Assembly (NCBI GenBank): GCA_019614645.1
Contig: JABWDB010000005.1
Coordinates: 14,745,001 to 14,809,000 of the forward strand
DNA length: 64,000 nucleotides
Direction of reading: 5' to 3'
Source: Stratiolaelaps scimitus
Taxonomy: Eukaryota > Arthropoda > Arachnida > Mesostigmata > Laelapidae
Shown here: piece by piece, positions 26,656 through 38,300 of the stretch
Layout: each line of letters begins with the position of its first letter
Numbering within the stretch: the stretch's first letter is position 1
The notes under the pieces: generated by a model
The model's database searches: none
Seen by the model: only the letters and a program-made list of their open reading frames with translations
Told to the model about the DNA's origin: nothing
Made by a program: the position numbers and the translations under genes

Positions 26656-29600
26656 GTAAGTTTCACCGTGGGTGTGTGTGTGTGTATGTCTGTCTCAGCG
26701 GAGTCGACGTGTGTTTGGTTGTGTTTTCGGTCGCGAGCTGCCGTAGCCAGAGACTCCGTCATGGGAATGGGATTCGACGGCTAAAGTACAGCGTCAAGGG
26801 AAAGACGCCGTTTTCGAGGTGGCCGGGGAGGAATGGAGAATGAAGACGGAGTCGCTGGGGTTGTGCCAGTGAGTCTGAGAATGACGGCGATCCTGAACCA
26901 AGCCCTAGCCAGGAAGCCCAACGATCTTCCGAGACCCGCCTCGATCCCTGGGGAGCCCCGAAAGAAGGATCCGTGAGTAGCTGGTGATGCGACTCGGCGG
27001 GAGCGAGGGCGCGAAGAGTAAAGGGTCGAGAGAATGGATGAGATAGAGACGCTTGGACAGCAGCTTGGTTGGCGTCTCTTTGTCGGCCGTCGCACAATCT
27101 CTCCTCTATCCTATATCTCGGCGATACGCTATGTATGCCCCAGTTTCATGATGCCAGGCAGATCCGCAGAAGCTGTAGCACTGGCGACGGAATAGCAGCA
27201 ATGTCCTCAGCCGCTGGCTTCATAAACTTCCTCCCGACTCCCGTATGCCCAGTGCTTCTTGTCCATAAGCAACCAGCAAAGCGACATGGATAAGGGTCCA
27301 CTCAAGCTTCTGCGACCGCTGGGCAAGGGACCACGCAGGAGCGTTAGGGTAGCTAGGCTGTACAAGGGCGGAGCGGGTGGCAGTCCGCGCGGAGAATCAG
27401 AATACCCCTTAGACGAGAACGGCGACAGCAGTCGCTAAGCATCCCGTTGGCGAAGTGTTGGAGAGGGATCTGCTTAACGGTGCCGACTTGCGGGGTTTGG
27501 GTGGGGCGTGGGGGTATATGCAAAAGGATCGTCAGCAGGACCCTGGTGGTCGGGTATCCATGGCGCTGTCACCGCTGCCTGGCTTCCACTACTGTCCACC
27601 GCAGTCCATTATATAGAGGAGCAGCACTCTGAGGAGGACAAACGCAACCGACCACCAGAGAGGCCTAGGAGAATGAAAATGGGTGCCATCGGATTTCGAG
27701 GTTGCGAGGGCGTCCACTTGGCACTTCGTCTTAATTAGACCACGACCGAGTGACTTTAGGACGGGACACGAGGGCTGCAGAACCTCAATCACCTCCCCTT
27801 TCCCCTGCGTTCGAACCGACGCAATGGTTTCTAGCGGACGTGTAGGGGTGAAAGGCAGGTCGGGCTGGCAAACGGACTGCAACTCTCCGATGGCGTAAGC
27901 TTCCAAATCACAGTGAACCTAGCACTTCGTAGTTATCCTCTTTAATATGTGTTCGTATATCAGTAAACACACGGGGAAATTCACGGCAAAACACCCTCTG
28001 CTTAACCTCTGCTGTATTTAAGCCTGCCTCTCTAATTCTTAAGAGCACCTTTCGCGTGTACGAAGTAATAAAGAAGCACACAACCCTGAGTGAGGGATCC
28101 GACTGTTGGAGTTTCCCAGAAAACTAAAGTTTACAATGACTGACGAAAGCCTGACTGTTCTTGGGCTCACCCGTGTGGAGCTATTTGCGTAGAAGAAATG
28201 AGTTGTTTTTCTGCACAGAATACACTCCCGACGCTGTCTCTTAGTGCTCTAAGTAAACACGCGATTGGAAACATGTCATTCGCGTCCATCTTGCCGCCAT
28301 GTTGTTGTTGTTGTAGACTTCTAGTTAGGAATCAAATGGCAGCCGCTGAATTAACGACCAACATATCCATGAATGGCTCCCCAGATACGCTCATGAATTA
28401 TTTAATAAGCCATCCGCCTCGACAGAGACTCGTACAGCGTCTGATGGAACGGTACAAAATCTCCTATAGTCATGTATCAGTGTTAATCAGCCACTCTCAA
28501 CTGAATATCATATGATGCCGATAGATTTAGGTGAATCAATAGAGATCAGTGGGCGGCTTTGGGAAACGCTTCTTACTCGTACGTCCTCGCTGTCGTCGTC
28601 GTTGCGACCTTACACTGCCTCTGTATCTACCGGTAATGGCAGTAACCTGACTTAGCGAAGAAGATAAATATAACGACGGTTAGATTTCGATTTGAGACTG
28701 CCCGTGGTATTTCCCCTTGAGCTTCTAACATCAAGCGGACAATGATGTATTAAATAGCAGCGAAGAGTGGTTACCTAGAAGAGTCGCCCCTATACATGGC
28801 CGGGCTAAGTAGTGACATACAAAAGTAAAGAAAAACACAGACCTATTACAGTAATGAGTGCAGTATTTTGCGAAATTGTAAGGGACATATAATAAAATGA
28901 AATGGAATCAAATATAGCCTTGACAAAGGCTTTTTCGTGAGCAGCGCTTCGGGTTGCAGATAGTAGCCTGTTTATTTCAACGGAGACCATTCGTCTGGCA
29001 ATAATAGAAGAAACGCAGTTTGTTGCAGCGCTTTGAAACATTCGGCGGAGCCGCGATAGAGCCTATCGGAAAACAACTACTGGAAAAAAACGACAACTAA
29101 TGGGACAAATCTGATTTCGGTTAGAGTATATCGAAATATTTAAGGAAATATATAAACGCAGTTATATCTTTGCAAAGATAACAAGCGTCCGGAATCACTG
29201 ATGTGCATTATGTATATAGAGAGACTGTAGCGATGCAAATAGATGCGATGCACCCTTGAAAAACGAAATGGGATTCTGTGCGAATGTTAAATATGTAGAA
29301 GTTACTCGCTGGTTTATATAATATTAGTGCAATATCCCAAAGCTATGTTTGCCGATTCAGCAGCATCGTTCGGTGCTTTGGTTATTTTTTCCCCCACTTA
29401 GTTGAAATGTTCTGCCCTTTGAGGTGTCCTCACTGTAGCGTTTTACATTTGGCATTTAGCTTGCTGAAAGGGTTTATAATTTTGAGGATAGGAGCTGCAC
29501 TCACAGAGGCGTCATTCAGGAGTCAGCGTGTTTTGCGAAGGGAGAAAGAGAGAGAGAGTAAAGAGATTTGTGGAAACTGATGCCAGCATAGACTCATTGG

Positions 29601-30711
29601 AAAACGCACCAGTTTGAGAAAACGCTTCCAGTCGAGACGATGGCGGTAGGCAGCTTGTCCAATCGCTGATGATGTACAATCAGCTTGCAGCATATACTGG
29701 TGAGATAGGCCGGAGATCCAGACGGACGTAGCTTTAGTCGATAAGCTCAACCTTCGTTACCGATTCCAGAGGGACACAGTGTTCGAGCGAGAGCCAGAGA
29801 CGACGGCTTCGGCCTTGAAGAGCGTAGGTGCAACCAAGTCAAGTGTAAAGCGCTTCCCTCTGGTATTTGGCAGGAGACACCGCTCACCAAGGTGTCAGCA
29901 GGGCACGATCGTTGATGCGAAACCGTTCATCTTCAATTCGACTCTGAGTGGGCGACCACCACCCGGACGAGATGATTAACGGGTCACCTCAGGCGAACCC
30001 GTCGTCTAATAACTACCGCCCGACAGCATACGGTTAGCGGCTACACTAATAAATACCCCTCCTGCAATACGCTTGTCCGGTCTAAGATAACCTCGCCGTG
30101 CCGCAAGGGACAATCGTCGTATCGAGATACTCTTCACTAACCTTGACCTCCGTACGCTGTTACTCGATTAGATTGTATTCAATATCAAGGACGCTCATAA
30201 TACATCCAGTCATTTCCTACAGCAGATCTGCCCTAATACTAGGCCCTGGATCATAGATGATAGCGTGACTAGAGAACGCTTCGATGAATGCTTGAAATAT
30301 GAGCGTTCGTTTTGTTTGTTTGTGTAGCAAAGCTAACTCCGTGATGTGGTGAAAACACGAGATCGCCATGTTCAGGTGGTTCAGTTTCAAACTTGAATAT
30401 CAGACGTGAAGAAGCCGCTCGGGCTTTTCCAGTGTTTCTTGATAATCACACGTTATATTGCAGCTCCTGAAGTTACAGAGTAAGCTGTAGTAGTTACATA
30501 CTCCGGGTGGAGAACTGAGCTCATTACAGATAGCTTTCTTCTCTCGGCCAGTTCATGTGATAATCTATATCATATACGTTTTGAGATTCTCGTGAATGTT
30601 AAGCCGCTCAGTTTTTCGTTCGCATCTATATCTATACCCTAAGCAGGTTTTGTACCGTATTCGTCTACAGCAACGAATTTTAATATGGTGTGGCCGTTTG
30701 ACACATCCTGT
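26656..30711. other. Non-coding stretch
   Basis: GC-rich to about 27.9 kb, then ordinary. No gene or repeat family was recognised. Confidence 0.4.
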
Positions 30712-30725
30712 TAATTCAAGTGGTT
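30712..30725. repeat. Target-site duplication, left copy
   Basis: The 14-base word TAATTCAAGTGGTT recurs exactly at 30960-30973, flanking the SINE. Confidence 0.75.
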
Positions 30726-30959
30726 AGCTGTTTTTTTTTCGAGTTGACCCTCAGCTGTTTCCCTATCTGACAGGCCTCAGCTCTTAACCTTTTTGGGTAT
30801 TGCTGTGAGGACCTGCCGGGGCCACCTTTGCTTATCCTCTGCCTTACTCGTACCTGACAAGAATCTTCAGATAAAGAAAGATGATAAAGAACTCCAAAGA
30901 TTCTCCGCGTCTGACAGCATTTGAACCCAACACACACGTGTCCCTCCGGTCTAGTAGTC
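30726..30959 (-). mobile_element. tRNA-derived SINE insertion with target-site duplications
   Basis: On the minus strand the element starts at 30959 with a tRNA-like stretch containing a B-box-like GGGTTCAAATG (about 30929-30919), continues through a unique body, and ends in GCTGAGGGTCAACTCG followed by nine A (30739-30731). Exact 14-bp direct repeats flank it, as expected for insertion by LINE machinery. Only about 30 bases precede the B box, so the A box is missing and the copy is probably 5'-truncated. Length is 234 bp. The 3' end may have been borrowed from a partner LINE, which is an inference. Confidence 0.72.
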
Positions 30960-30973
30960 TAATTCAAGTGGTT
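30960..30973. repeat. Target-site duplication, right copy
   Basis: Exact second copy of the 14-base word at 30712-30725. Confidence 0.75.
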
Positions 30974-31211
30974 GATTAGTATATGCTATATAAATAATAC
31001 CACCATTATTTTTGCGAAAAGCTTCAAATTAATAAACGAAAAACATTCATATAAAGGTGGTATTATACTTTTAGCCTGCTTTTGCCTTTGACCATTGGGC
31101 ACCTTCAGCAGCGAGTTCATTTCTATGAAGTCGTCTCGTATTGGCAGTCAGAAACTTCAACAGAGGCCGGCCACTCGATCGGACTTTAAGAGTTAAGGCT
31201 GCTGAATATTA

Positions 31212-31215
<4 letters not shown>

Positions 31216-31266
<51 letters not shown>
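31216..31266. repeat. (TA)n microsatellite
   Basis: About 50 bp of AT dinucleotides bounded on both sides by TTAAT/ATTAA words, giving a long self-complementary tract. Confidence 0.9.
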
Positions 31267-31270
<4 letters not shown>

Positions 31271-32548
31271 TAATATTTTATCCTCCAGCAATATGGGTAA
31301 GACGATGGGAGCGTTGGTTACTCTCGCGGCGGCGATGTGTTGATTAGGCATTAAAATTATGTCACTCGACCACTACTTCTATCAGCAGCAGCAGCAGCAG
31401 GTTTGTGGTGAACGCGTTCAGATTTACTCTGCGGACGTTTGTGATCGCGATGCGTATGACAATCTACGTGACAATTGCTCAAAGGTTTATTATCAATTGC
31501 CCACATTTCATGCTAGTAAAATACAGCGCGCTACCTCTCCACCGCCGCCGCTGCCGCCGCCGTTACCTTGCAGACTCATCGTCGTAGGGGTGGTGTGAAG
31601 GTCGACTTTGACTGATGACTTTTCGCCGTTGTTATCGCGGCGCCGGTTAGCCTCCGGGCTGAAGTTCTGGGAGTTTTCAACTCGAGGGCAAGTCTAGTCC
31701 ACGGCATATAATTCAACTGATTCGATCGACTCGTAGAGAGCTCAACTCCCGTAGATTAGCACAGTGATGGCGATCACAATATTATTATTGTTGTCGCTGA
31801 TGAGGGCTAGGCATGTTAGCGGCGCTCTACGGTAGTCACTCACTAGTTGAGATGATTCACCACGTTCCACTTTGCTCTGTTTTGACTTTCCATTATATAT
31901 CTCTCCATTTCAATCGGACCCAACGATATTCGTGTCTCGTCGAGTAGACCGCTTGTGTACGTGCTCCAACGTTACAACAAAACGAACGTTCACCGCCGCG
32001 TTGACGTGATATACCTAGAGTCGGAACTGGTGCTGATCTGCACAGGACAGATATGCTGTATATGCAGCGATATCGTCCGCTTGGCAAACCTTTTTGATCT
32101 AATCGAGCACTGCGGGCGTTTTCTCCATTCAGCTTATATAGTCGTTAACGGGAACTTAAGTCGTCTCTTTGAACTTTACGTTGACTTTTTAAATCGATGA
32201 GCTTAACAGTATTGTCTTGCCTTAATCCCGATCTAAATACAGTGAACAAGAAACCCAATAGCATCACTAATTTGTGCTTTATATTTGTTCACAAGCAGAC
32301 TCGACTTGAACTATAGTATACTTTTAGCTTGGTATGCTATAGTCCGGGTAAGCGCGCAACAGTATTGCACATGTGATGACTACTATATTGGCCACACTGT
32401 GCAGTGTTCACCTTTCCAACACAACCATAAGCATACGATTAAGGTAAGCTGCCAAAGCCAAAGACAAAATCTCGAACGAATGTGCAAAGATAAATTAAAG
32501 CTTTATTGAGTCCTCGAAGCCCTTTTCAACCGAGTGCACTTACAAATA

Positions 32549-32560
32549 CCCCCCCCCCCC
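32549..32560. repeat. Poly-C run (12 nt)
   Basis: Twelve consecutive cytosines followed by TCCTTTTTAG. Confidence 0.9.
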
Positions 32561-32737
32561 TCCTTTTTAGCTTGGGTCAACCGTCTTCTGTCAATCGGCC
32601 CGCCTATTGCGGACACATTGCGGACCGGAGGTGCACTGCTCTCTGGTGGAGCAGAACAGCTTGATTCATATAACGGCCAATTTCACCTCGCACCACTAAC
32701 CGAATTTCCTACTCTCCCAACGATTTGTAAGCACTGA

Positions 32738-32741
<4 letters not shown>

Positions 32742-32775
<34 letters not shown>
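32742..32775. repeat. (TA)n microsatellite
   Basis: About 34 bp of AT dinucleotides. Confidence 0.9.
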
Positions 32776-32777
<2 letters not shown>

Positions 32778-35138
32778 ATGTAAGTGCATCACAACCAGCC
32801 GACAGCCTTGACTTCTCATAGCCTTCTGGAACTCCCGTAAAAATCGTCTGTGTCACCCGATGCGAGGACATCATTGCAGGAACAATCGTGTAGCAAACAC
32901 CGAGAGATCACGTATCGACCAGTCAGTGAGGGCTTAGCAGGCCGGGACAGCCTAGAGGGGGTTGGCGTTTCATTCCTAAATTGTAACTGGAGCATATTTA
33001 CAACATTTTTATGGAAGGGCGTGAGATGTTTTTATAACGTACGATATTTACGATAGTTACACATGAAAGGTTGCAGTGCATATGATGGTAATACTTTGGC
33101 TGCACTTCGGCCGATCTCTCTGTGCCCAAGAACACACACACACGAACATGTTAGCTGCTGGAGACCGGGTTCTCGTGATATGAACAAGGAACGTTTTTTA
33201 CGTGTAGAAAATAGACAAATGATTTTCTCACACACCCGCGTTCATCCCCTCGTCGGGGAAAGGCTACACTGGCTTTTAGAACAATGCTGTTCACTAATGT
33301 ACAGGAGGGAGAAAATCAAAATTAAAGTATTAGATGCATTTTTTTAAACATAGTATTAATCATTGTATGTAGATAGCCGTGCGATGAATTCGATTGCTGC
33401 ACATTTCAATATTAGCTACATGTGGTTTAGTTTCGCTGTGGATGTCAGTTCGACACACTGAAATTTCACAGATCTTAAGTTCGAGATGCAATTGCTTAAG
33501 CACAAGATGGTGCGGTCGTTCCGAGGATAGCTAACCTCGATTCCACATAGTCACTAAATCACTTTTAGCGATATGGACTTGCTTCACGAATCGTAACTTA
33601 TTGTATTCCCGAGTCAACGCACGCCTTCGAGTTGTACTCGAATCGTCAAATGAAGCAACCGTCAAGCACTTCATGCGCATCTACATACGCTTCATATTCT
33701 ACAGAATACACATCTGATCCTTGTTCGGATCCCGTGTCAACAATGCTATTGTTTCGTGATACAACGAAGGAAGTAGTACAGCGATACAACATAACACTAA
33801 CCGGGGGGAGCCGGGCGTCTTATTTTCCATTTTTTCATACACACACACACAACCCCTCCCATGTATTGCTACATGTGTATCTCGTCGACGATCGTATCGA
33901 CGAAGTCATAAAAACTATATATTTGCTATGGATGACAGCAGCACCAACAGCAATATATGAACACGTAAACACCACATCGATTTTTCGCGTTGTGTTGAAA
34001 CGAAGGTAATTGATGCAGCCTGCAAGTGTCTCACCTTTTTCCTGGTATTGCCTACAATTTTTGTGCGCGTGCAAGAAGCTACAGACATTTCAGTGGAAAT
34101 CTGTATGAACAGGGAAAGGGAGATGTTGTCTAAAAGTTGGTTGCAAATGTCATAAACATGCATGTTCGGTCCAGTGGAATTGAGACGATTCAATTGCAAT
34201 GAACGAAGGCCGCGTTGAAGGGATACATCGATATCGTTCGACATTGCACGACATATCTCATCGGTCTGAAGCGCACTTCATCTCGGAGGCCATAAGAGCA
34301 TTCATCATACAGATATGATACCATCTAGCCGCGTTGGGGGCATTAGACGTAATTGAAGTTAACTTTCAAGCTAACTGAGTATCTAGTTGCCCTTGCCGCC
34401 GGATGTTCTAACGAGAGGACCACGATTCGCATCACATTCGAAGTGAATTATGCGACTCCATTTTTTAGCGACGGCTTCCATCTCTGCCCGCCCCGCAGTC
34501 CCGTTGGGTGACGGTGGCGTTCGCGGACCCATTTGTATCTCATGAAATAAATTCAAGGGAACTGTGTGTGTCCTCCATGGATCGGCGTCTAACCCTACGC
34601 TGCGCGGTGTTTAGCACTGGATGGACATTCAGACGAAATGATTTACTATATGACCCAGTGTACTCTTTTTTTTTTGTTAAATAGAACACGAAACACTTAA
34701 GCAAGAACTAAATCAACGAGGTAATTCGCTTGCGGTAGGCGTCTTCCACTCCCGGTTGGTTCGTGGTTCTGTTAGCTGAAGATCCACGCCAATAGAGAGT
34801 GAAGCTTAAGTGGGGCGTGAGTTTATTGGGTAGGTCTGCCACTCCACCATGCAGGAGTCCCACAGTACCATGGCAATATATGAATATATATTGCAATATA
34901 TCATACCCTGGTTGTCAGCTCTGCATGAGCACTCTCCGTCACAAAACAAAAAATTCGCTTTCGATATTTGCACATTGATGATGATGATTATTGTTATTTG
35001 GCAATTATTATAATATTAACAGTGAGGGTCGCAATTTTTCTCACTCTCTGTCTCTGAGTTGAATTGAACTTTTTTAGCTCACAGAGGCAGTGTTTGGCAG
35101 GCAGTACATATATGAATATATATATATGAACGACATTG

Positions 35139-35141
<3 letters not shown>

Positions 35142-35189
<48 letters not shown>
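35142..35189. repeat. (TA)n microsatellite
   Basis: About 48 bp of TA dinucleotides, with shorter TA runs just upstream (35106-35127). Confidence 0.9.
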
Positions 35190-35191
<2 letters not shown>

Positions 35192-35306
35192 TGCAGTACA
35201 ATGTCTCCGGTTGCTCGGGTACATTTTCTTATACAGTCTAAGTATATACAAAAAGGTGGCGTAGAATCTTTGTCAATTTAATTTTCTATAGCTCATGTTC
35301 GGTTTT

Positions 35307-35333
35307 TCTTCTGGCAGAATCTCTGCCAGAAGA
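35307..35333. repeat. Perfect 12-bp inverted repeat (hairpin)
   Basis: Arms TCTTCTGGCAGA (35307-35318) and TCTGCCAGAAGA (35322-35333) are exact reverse complements separated by ATC. The core CTCTGGCAGAA appears a third time, as a direct copy, near 35344. Confidence 0.85.
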
Positions 35334-38300
35334 GACAGAAGTACTCTGGCAGAACAGAACACTGAGATGAATTACCCGAAACCTTCGAAGCCGTAATACT
35401 GTGCTTAATCTCCCATAGGGTCGCGAACACCCTGTGTCTGTCTCAAACAGCTCCCCCTGCCCCATAGAATAGACTGCCCCGATATTGCCGGTCGATGCCC
35501 TGGCCCAGAACCAGCAAGCGACCAGGTATGCTGGCGAACTTGGTTCCTCTGTTAGATCGCCTTCCCAACTTTATTTCAATTGTCTGCAATTGTCAGTGCT
35601 CGTTCGGTCATGGACATACCAGTTTCGAGGGCGGGATGGGAAGGAGGAGGCTGGCAATTTTAGAACCTTGTCACGTGCATGCGCCACAGTCACCCAGTTC
35701 TGACGTCGCCAGACTAGATAGCCGGCCTCCCGTATTTCGCTGGACTCGCCAATGTCTATACATACTCTCGGCCGCAGCATTGGAATCGACCGCTAGAGCG
35801 TGTCGGAGAAACCCTCTCGAACGGATTCAGAGTGGGACAGCTCGGGTCAGCATGGGGTTAGCACTCAACAAGATAAACCTCCTTCATGTATATGTAACCT
35901 TCACCGTCACCACCTCGTACGACGAGCCGAGAGAGACTCCGCAGCCTCAGGCTGGCGGGTCGTAGCTCGCGCAGGCGGACGGTGGTGATGGATGTGAGGC
36001 AACTTTTCGAGCAGGGCAGTACCAACATACGAGCCCTCGCGGGCAACCGCTTCCGTTGCAGTCATCTGTTGCAGCACCTCGTAAACGACGATGACCTAAG
36101 CCCACCCCTTGTCCTCACCCACGTTTTGGCCGCAGTTCTCTACTAGTCCTTGCCACCGACGCTTCGTTTCTTGTGTTGCGGCGAGCGACCGGGCGGTGGG
36201 CTAAATTGCCCATCACGTCCTTTTTCTGATAGGCCAATCGGAAAGCGTGACGCAACGAAGCCTTGCCTATATGCACACCGCGCTTTGGTATGCACGTCGG
36301 CTGGCGGTCGGCTCGGAATAAGCTGACGCTTAACTGACGAATGGAGAATGCAGAATTGTAGGCAGATGGAGTGCCGCGGGACGAAATGGTTCGCGGAATC
36401 TGCTTCGCTAAATTGTTCTGTCCGTCGACACAATAGATGAAGCTGTCCTTGAACAGGAAACGGGACCTCTTTCAATGGTGAACCCTAAGATTGACAATCT
36501 TTCACTTATACCTGAAATCAATTCGTTTGGAATGCTAGATGTCATATTTCAACATGTATGTGGGTCCCATGTGAAGGAAAATTCAGCTCGAAAACGAAAT
36601 AAATTGTTCTTCCTGATGGAGAGGTGCCCTAATACATGCTGTGGGCTATTTGTATCTGGAAGATACAACCATAGCGAGAACGACGCTGGTCGAGTTGAAC
36701 TGGCTGTGAACGCCAGTCCACAGCCTCTGTCAAACAAGGACTCGAATGTTATTTATGCAGATGTGCGTGTTCTTTTGATCATTCAATCCGACACAATTTC
36801 GAAATATGAAATAGATAGTTTCAAGAAAAATATTTCAAATCGTGGCTACAATATATCCAGCTGTAACTAGCTGAGAGAAGGCCCACCTATCCGTGGCTGA
36901 CGACAGCCAGGTACGGGGTGAATTTGACTCGCTCCAACAGCTAACGTAAAAATAAAACGATAATCCAGGCATGGTCACTTCGTTGTTCTAATTTAGATTC
37001 ACATCTTCTCGGCGGGTTCCACCTTCTCTCCTCCTGGCAAAGTGTATTGAGGATTATTCCGCCGTCTTAAGATCAGTGGTAGCGTGGCCGAAGCTCCTGA
37101 GAGATGGTGAGCGAGAGAGAGAGATAACGAGAGAGCGAGACGGACTGCGTATGAATTCCGAAGCTGGGCCAGATAAAAGCCTGGGAGCTTCTTACTGAAA
37201 GCGCGGCCCCTAGACTGCTTTAGCCCGATAGTCGATAAGAGATCCACAGCCCATAGGCCCACGGTGGGCCGAATGCATTAGCGAAGTGCTGCGAGACGCT
37301 TTTATTGCTGGACACCATAGCAGCGCATAACAGGTAGATTGGACACGGCTAAAGCCTTTCCAGTAGAGTTTGTGGTTAGGTTGCAACTTTACGTTGCAGA
37401 TGCATACGTTGGAGAGTGTCGCATTGAGTTGTGTAAATTTTATAATACAATTAAAAGTTCCAGTCATGATCACCAGGTTATGATAATATGGTAATAGCAC
37501 AATTTACCGTACACTGTTTAGAATGAATTCGAATGGATGACGTGTTTCCGTGCAAATGGCCTTTGAAGGTAAGAATATAGTTTACCTTAAGCATTGTAAA
37601 AATTGCAGTTCCTTTAGTAAACTTAAACATTTTACCCTTACCTGGACTGAGGAAATGAATTACTTTTAATTTAGATATATAGAAGGAATATCCCTATTTG
37701 CATTAACTCGCTCTGCCTAAACCAATACCTGCGTAAATCTGAGCTGCATATTTCGATGTAGTCAAATGTAGCTTCTATAAATTGTTTGATTGAGGCATAC
37801 ATTGAAATGGAAGCAAGAGAACATTATGGAAACTGATGTTGAACTCTAGCACTTTTGATCCGAAACGACATCTATAATCCAAGTTTTAATGCTGCTTCCT
37901 CCGCGAAGGTAATTTAGAAGAGTGTGGGTAGAGCTTTGGTACATCCTGAAAACAGTCATATCTCAAACTCGTCAAATTTTGTCCTTGGCTTTTGAGACTA
38001 GTACGCCACATGTACGTATTCATGTGCAGGCTTCGTTGCTTGTCAAACGTTGCCCCTCGCATGATATGAAACTGAAGGACAACTCCTTTGGTGAGGACGA
38101 CTCTTCTGGGCTGTTCCCTTGTGCGTGATTCTCCGTTTTTAAAAACGGTGGAGGAGGTAGCCATGCCATCATATATCTGCACCCAGCTATCAACGTATCG
38201 CAAGAGGAGCTCAATGTAATGGATTACATCTATGTCTAAGAAATACAAAGCACTCAAGTTTCATAGATGAGAAACACCGAAATCACCTGCTGTATCTCGT

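Noticed and set aside
31359..31598. ATG-led frame with a run of six Gln
   Set aside because: Only a short CAG run and proline-rich end; no domain or supporting splice signals.
36475..36870. 131-codon ATG-led frame that reads like a protein
   Set aside because: No family resemblance, no convincing upstream acceptor, and the length is expected by chance.
37886..38257. Minus-strand frame with a CUB-like phrase (DSWVQIYDG)
   Set aside because: The expected CUB cysteines are missing and the match is limited to a few residues.
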